A stretch of DNA of 64,000 bases from UBA6163 sp031411655 (GTDB lineage Bacteria > Planctomycetota > Planctomycetia > Pirellulales > Pirellulaceae). The stretch spans positions 1 through 64,000 of the forward strand of contig JANOBM010000036.1 in the NCBI GenBank assembly GCA_031411655.1. The letters run 5' to 3'. A program made the position numbers and the translations under genes. This document shows positions 62,473 to 64,000 of the stretch, piece after piece (the stretch's first letter is position 1; each line of letters starts with the position of its first letter). The notes beneath the pieces were generated by a model. That model saw only the letters and a program-made list of their open reading frames with translations. It had not been told where the DNA came from and made no database searches.

Positions 62473-64000
62473 ATGGCCACTCGTCGCATCGGACAGATTC
62501 TCGTCGACCTTGGTTTTCTAACGGACGATCAACTTGAGATCGTGTTGGAAGAGCAGGAACAGCAGCCGGGCGCGCTGTTTGGAAAAATCGCGGAGGACAT
62601 GCAGCTTATCACCGATGAGCAGTTGATTCAGGCGTTGGCTGAGCAGCTTGGGATGCAAACGGTTGCTTTGAGCGAAGCGACGCTGAATCCCGAGACGATG
62701 AGCAAGATTTCGGAAACGATGGCGCAAATGTATCGCGTCGTGCCGCTGACGTTCGACGCCGAAGCGAATCGATTGACTCTTGCGACTTGCGATCCTCAGA
62801 ATCTCACGATTCAAGATGAGCTGCGTACGTTTCTTGGTCACGAGATCAATATGGTCATCGCGACGGAACGAGATATACGCCAAACCATCGGTCGTTACTA
62901 CGATAGCGACAGCGAAAGTGTTGAGAAGCTGGTCGCTGAACTTGCCAATGACGAAGAGCTGAAGGCAGCGATTTCGCTTCTCGAAAACGACAAGTTTAAC
63001 CTTTCCGATATGGAAGCGTTGGCGGACTCGGCTCCCGTTCGAAAACTGCTGAACATGGTTCTGCTGATGGCGATCAAGGACCATGCCAGCGATATCCACT
63101 TTGAGCCTTTCGAAGATGAGTTCCGAATTCGAATCAAAGCCGAAGGCGTGTTGTACGAAATGGTTCCGCCGCCAAGGCACTTGGCCTTTGCGATCACCAC
63201 TCGCGTCAAAGTGATGGCCAACCTCGACATCGCAGAACGCCGTATGCCTCAAGACGGACGCATCGAATTAATGGTCGGGGGCCACCCGGTTGACCTTCGC
63301 GTCAGCGTGTTGCCAACGATCTTTGGTGAGTCGGTGGTCATGCGAATTCTCGACCGTTCGGTGGTGAATCTGTCGCTTGAGAACGTCGGCATGGATCAGT
63401 GGACGATGGACAAGTTCCGCAAGGCTATCGACCGGCCGAACGGTATCATCCTAGTGACCGGGCCCACGGGAAGTGGCAAGACGACCACGTTGTACTCCGC
63501 ACTGACCGAGCTGAATGATCCGCAGGATAAGCTGATCACGACGGAAGATCCGGTCGAATACGACATTGATGGCATCGTACAAATTCCGATCAACGCTGAA
63601 ATGGGCGTGACGTTTGCGAGCTGTCTTCGAGCGATTTTACGGCAGGACCCAGATACCATTCTCGTCGGCGAAATTCGCGATTTAGAGACCGCTGAGATCG
63701 CCATCCAGGCCGCCCTTACTGGCCACTTGGTGTTCAGCACTTTGCACACCAATGATTCGGCGGCTACGGTCACTCGACTAACCGACATGGGTATCCAAAC
63801 GTTCATGATTTGTGCGACGGTGGAGGCGATCCTCGCGCAGCGGCTGGTACGTCGTGTTTGTGTCAAGTGTCGCGAGGAAACTCGTATAAGCGCTGACCTT
63901 TTATTTGAGCTGGGGATGAAGCGAGAAGACATTGAAGGGAAGAAGTTTTATAAGGGCGCTGGTTGCGATACATGCAACAACACCGGATACAAGGGTCGCG
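62473..64000 (+). CDS. Second GspE/PilB family ATPase, 3' end missing
   Basis: Frame open from ATG 62473 to the right edge of the window; about 509 residues are visible. Seen: two MshEN-like N-terminal parts (RIGQILVDLGFLTDDQL), HASDIHFEPFEDEFRIRIKAEG, GPTGSGKTTTLYSALTEL Walker A, TTEDPVEYDIDGIVQIP, RQDPDTILVGEIRDLETAEIA, and CVKC and CDTC for the zinc motif. It starts 40 bases after pilT, so the two are probably co-transcribed. It is a paralogue of the ATPase at 59.3-61.0 kb, but the sequences are clearly different, so the two probably serve two separate machines or two roles. Confidence 0.93.
   Translation, partial: MATRRIGQILVDLGFLTDDQLEIVLEEQEQQPGALFGKIAEDMQLITDEQLIQALAEQLGMQTVALSEATLNPETMSKISETMAQMYRVVPLTFDAEANRLTLATCDPQNLTIQDELRTFLGHEINMVIATERDIRQTIGRYYDSDSESVEKLVAELANDEELKAAISLLENDKFNLSDMEALADSAPVRKLLNMVLLMAIKDHASDIHFEPFEDEFRIRIKAEGVLYEMVPPPRHLAFAITTRVKVMANLDIAERRMPQDGRIELMVGGHPVDLRVSVLPTIFGESVVMRILDRSVVNLSLENVGMDQWTMDKFRKAIDRPNGIILVTGPTGSGKTTTLYSALTELNDPQDKLITTEDPVEYDIDGIVQIPINAEMGVTFASCLRAILRQDPDTILVGEIRDLETAEIAIQAALTGHLVFSTLHTNDSAATVTRLTDMGIQTFMICATVEAILAQRLVRRVCVKCREETRISADLLFELGMKREDIEGKKFYKGAGCDTCNNTGYKGR

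Noticed and set aside
62518..63252. 244-residue open frame on the minus strand
   Set aside because: It lies opposite the second PilB/GspE gene, which has clear motifs throughout.
1..64000. Defence island, prophage or insertion sequence
   Set aside because: No integrase, transposase, phage structural, restriction or toxin-antitoxin genes were seen, and the gene content looks like housekeeping and planctomycete-typical exported proteins.

Overview
The window is a gene-dense chromosomal stretch of a planctomycete, most probably a Pirellulaceae member related to Rhodopirellula. The pointers are a DUF1549/DUF1553 protein with an N-terminal cytochrome-like CxxCH paired with a DUF1501 protein, a PVC-type haem-binding propeller protein, a large Ser/Thr kinase with a repeat-rich C-terminus, small lipoproteins, and many genes without a clear Shine-Dalgarno. 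I saw no rRNA, tRNA, CRISPR array, insertion sequence or prophage. Gene order looks like an ordinary, mostly vertically inherited chromosome, with 49 protein genes supported here (the first and last cut by the window ends).

Layout. 1-8.3 kb: RidA end, dihydroorotase, TauE/SafE exporter, HGSNAT-like membrane acyltransferase, a short RecQ helicase facing away from a UvrC/Cho-like GIY-YIG nuclease, then N-carbamoylputrescine amidase divergent from bioD. 8.5-12.1 kb: a malonate module (madL, madM, malonyl-CoA synthetase) followed closely by an exported esterase. 12.3-22.3 kb: mostly exported proteins, including a cupin-like protein, a probable clan CD (gingipain/caspase-fold) peptidase, a toroid-like protein, a WD40-like propeller and the DUF1549/1553-DUF1501 pair. 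22.3-27.5 kb: SthA transhydrogenase, a nitrilase-family amidase, a tightly coupled cobA-hemD / CMD / mobA operon, and rpsT. 28-41.8 kb: Ser/Thr kinase, a TonB-dependent receptor, a PVC haem/propeller/HEAT protein, a tandem Usp, an FAH-family enzyme and a PQQ-like propeller protein. 41.8-51.3 kb: lipoprotein, mannose-6-phosphate isomerase, TatC with a large loop insertion, rhomboid protease, sugar isomerase-like protein, CbiET, CorA-like transporter, ThiC and a PL14 alginate-lyase-like protein. 51.6-64 kb: LplT-like MFS, DUF2721 and an Orn/Lys/Arg decarboxylase, FtsK, and three secretion/pilus ATPases (PilB/GspE, PilT, and a second PilB/GspE cut by the window end).

How genes may work together. 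MadLM plus malonyl-CoA synthetase would import malonate and activate it to malonyl-CoA, with no decarboxylase visible. The decarboxylase at 53.5 kb and AguB at 6.7 kb supply two steps of an arginine-agmatine-putrescine route, though far apart. cobA-hemD and mobA are translationally linked and supply precorrin-2 (siroheme/B12) and molybdenum cofactor, which could serve nitrate/nitrite reduction; CbiET at 46.6 kb adds a corrin-ring step. The kinase, receptor and propeller proteins suggest a cell that senses and degrades polymers, and the PL14-like protein points to algal polysaccharide.

The most unexpected non-coding signal is a set of short tandem arrays in gene-free spacers, with periods of 5, 10, 14, 15, 21 and 25 bp. 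Their units differ between spacers. Function assignments come from motif reading, without database searches.
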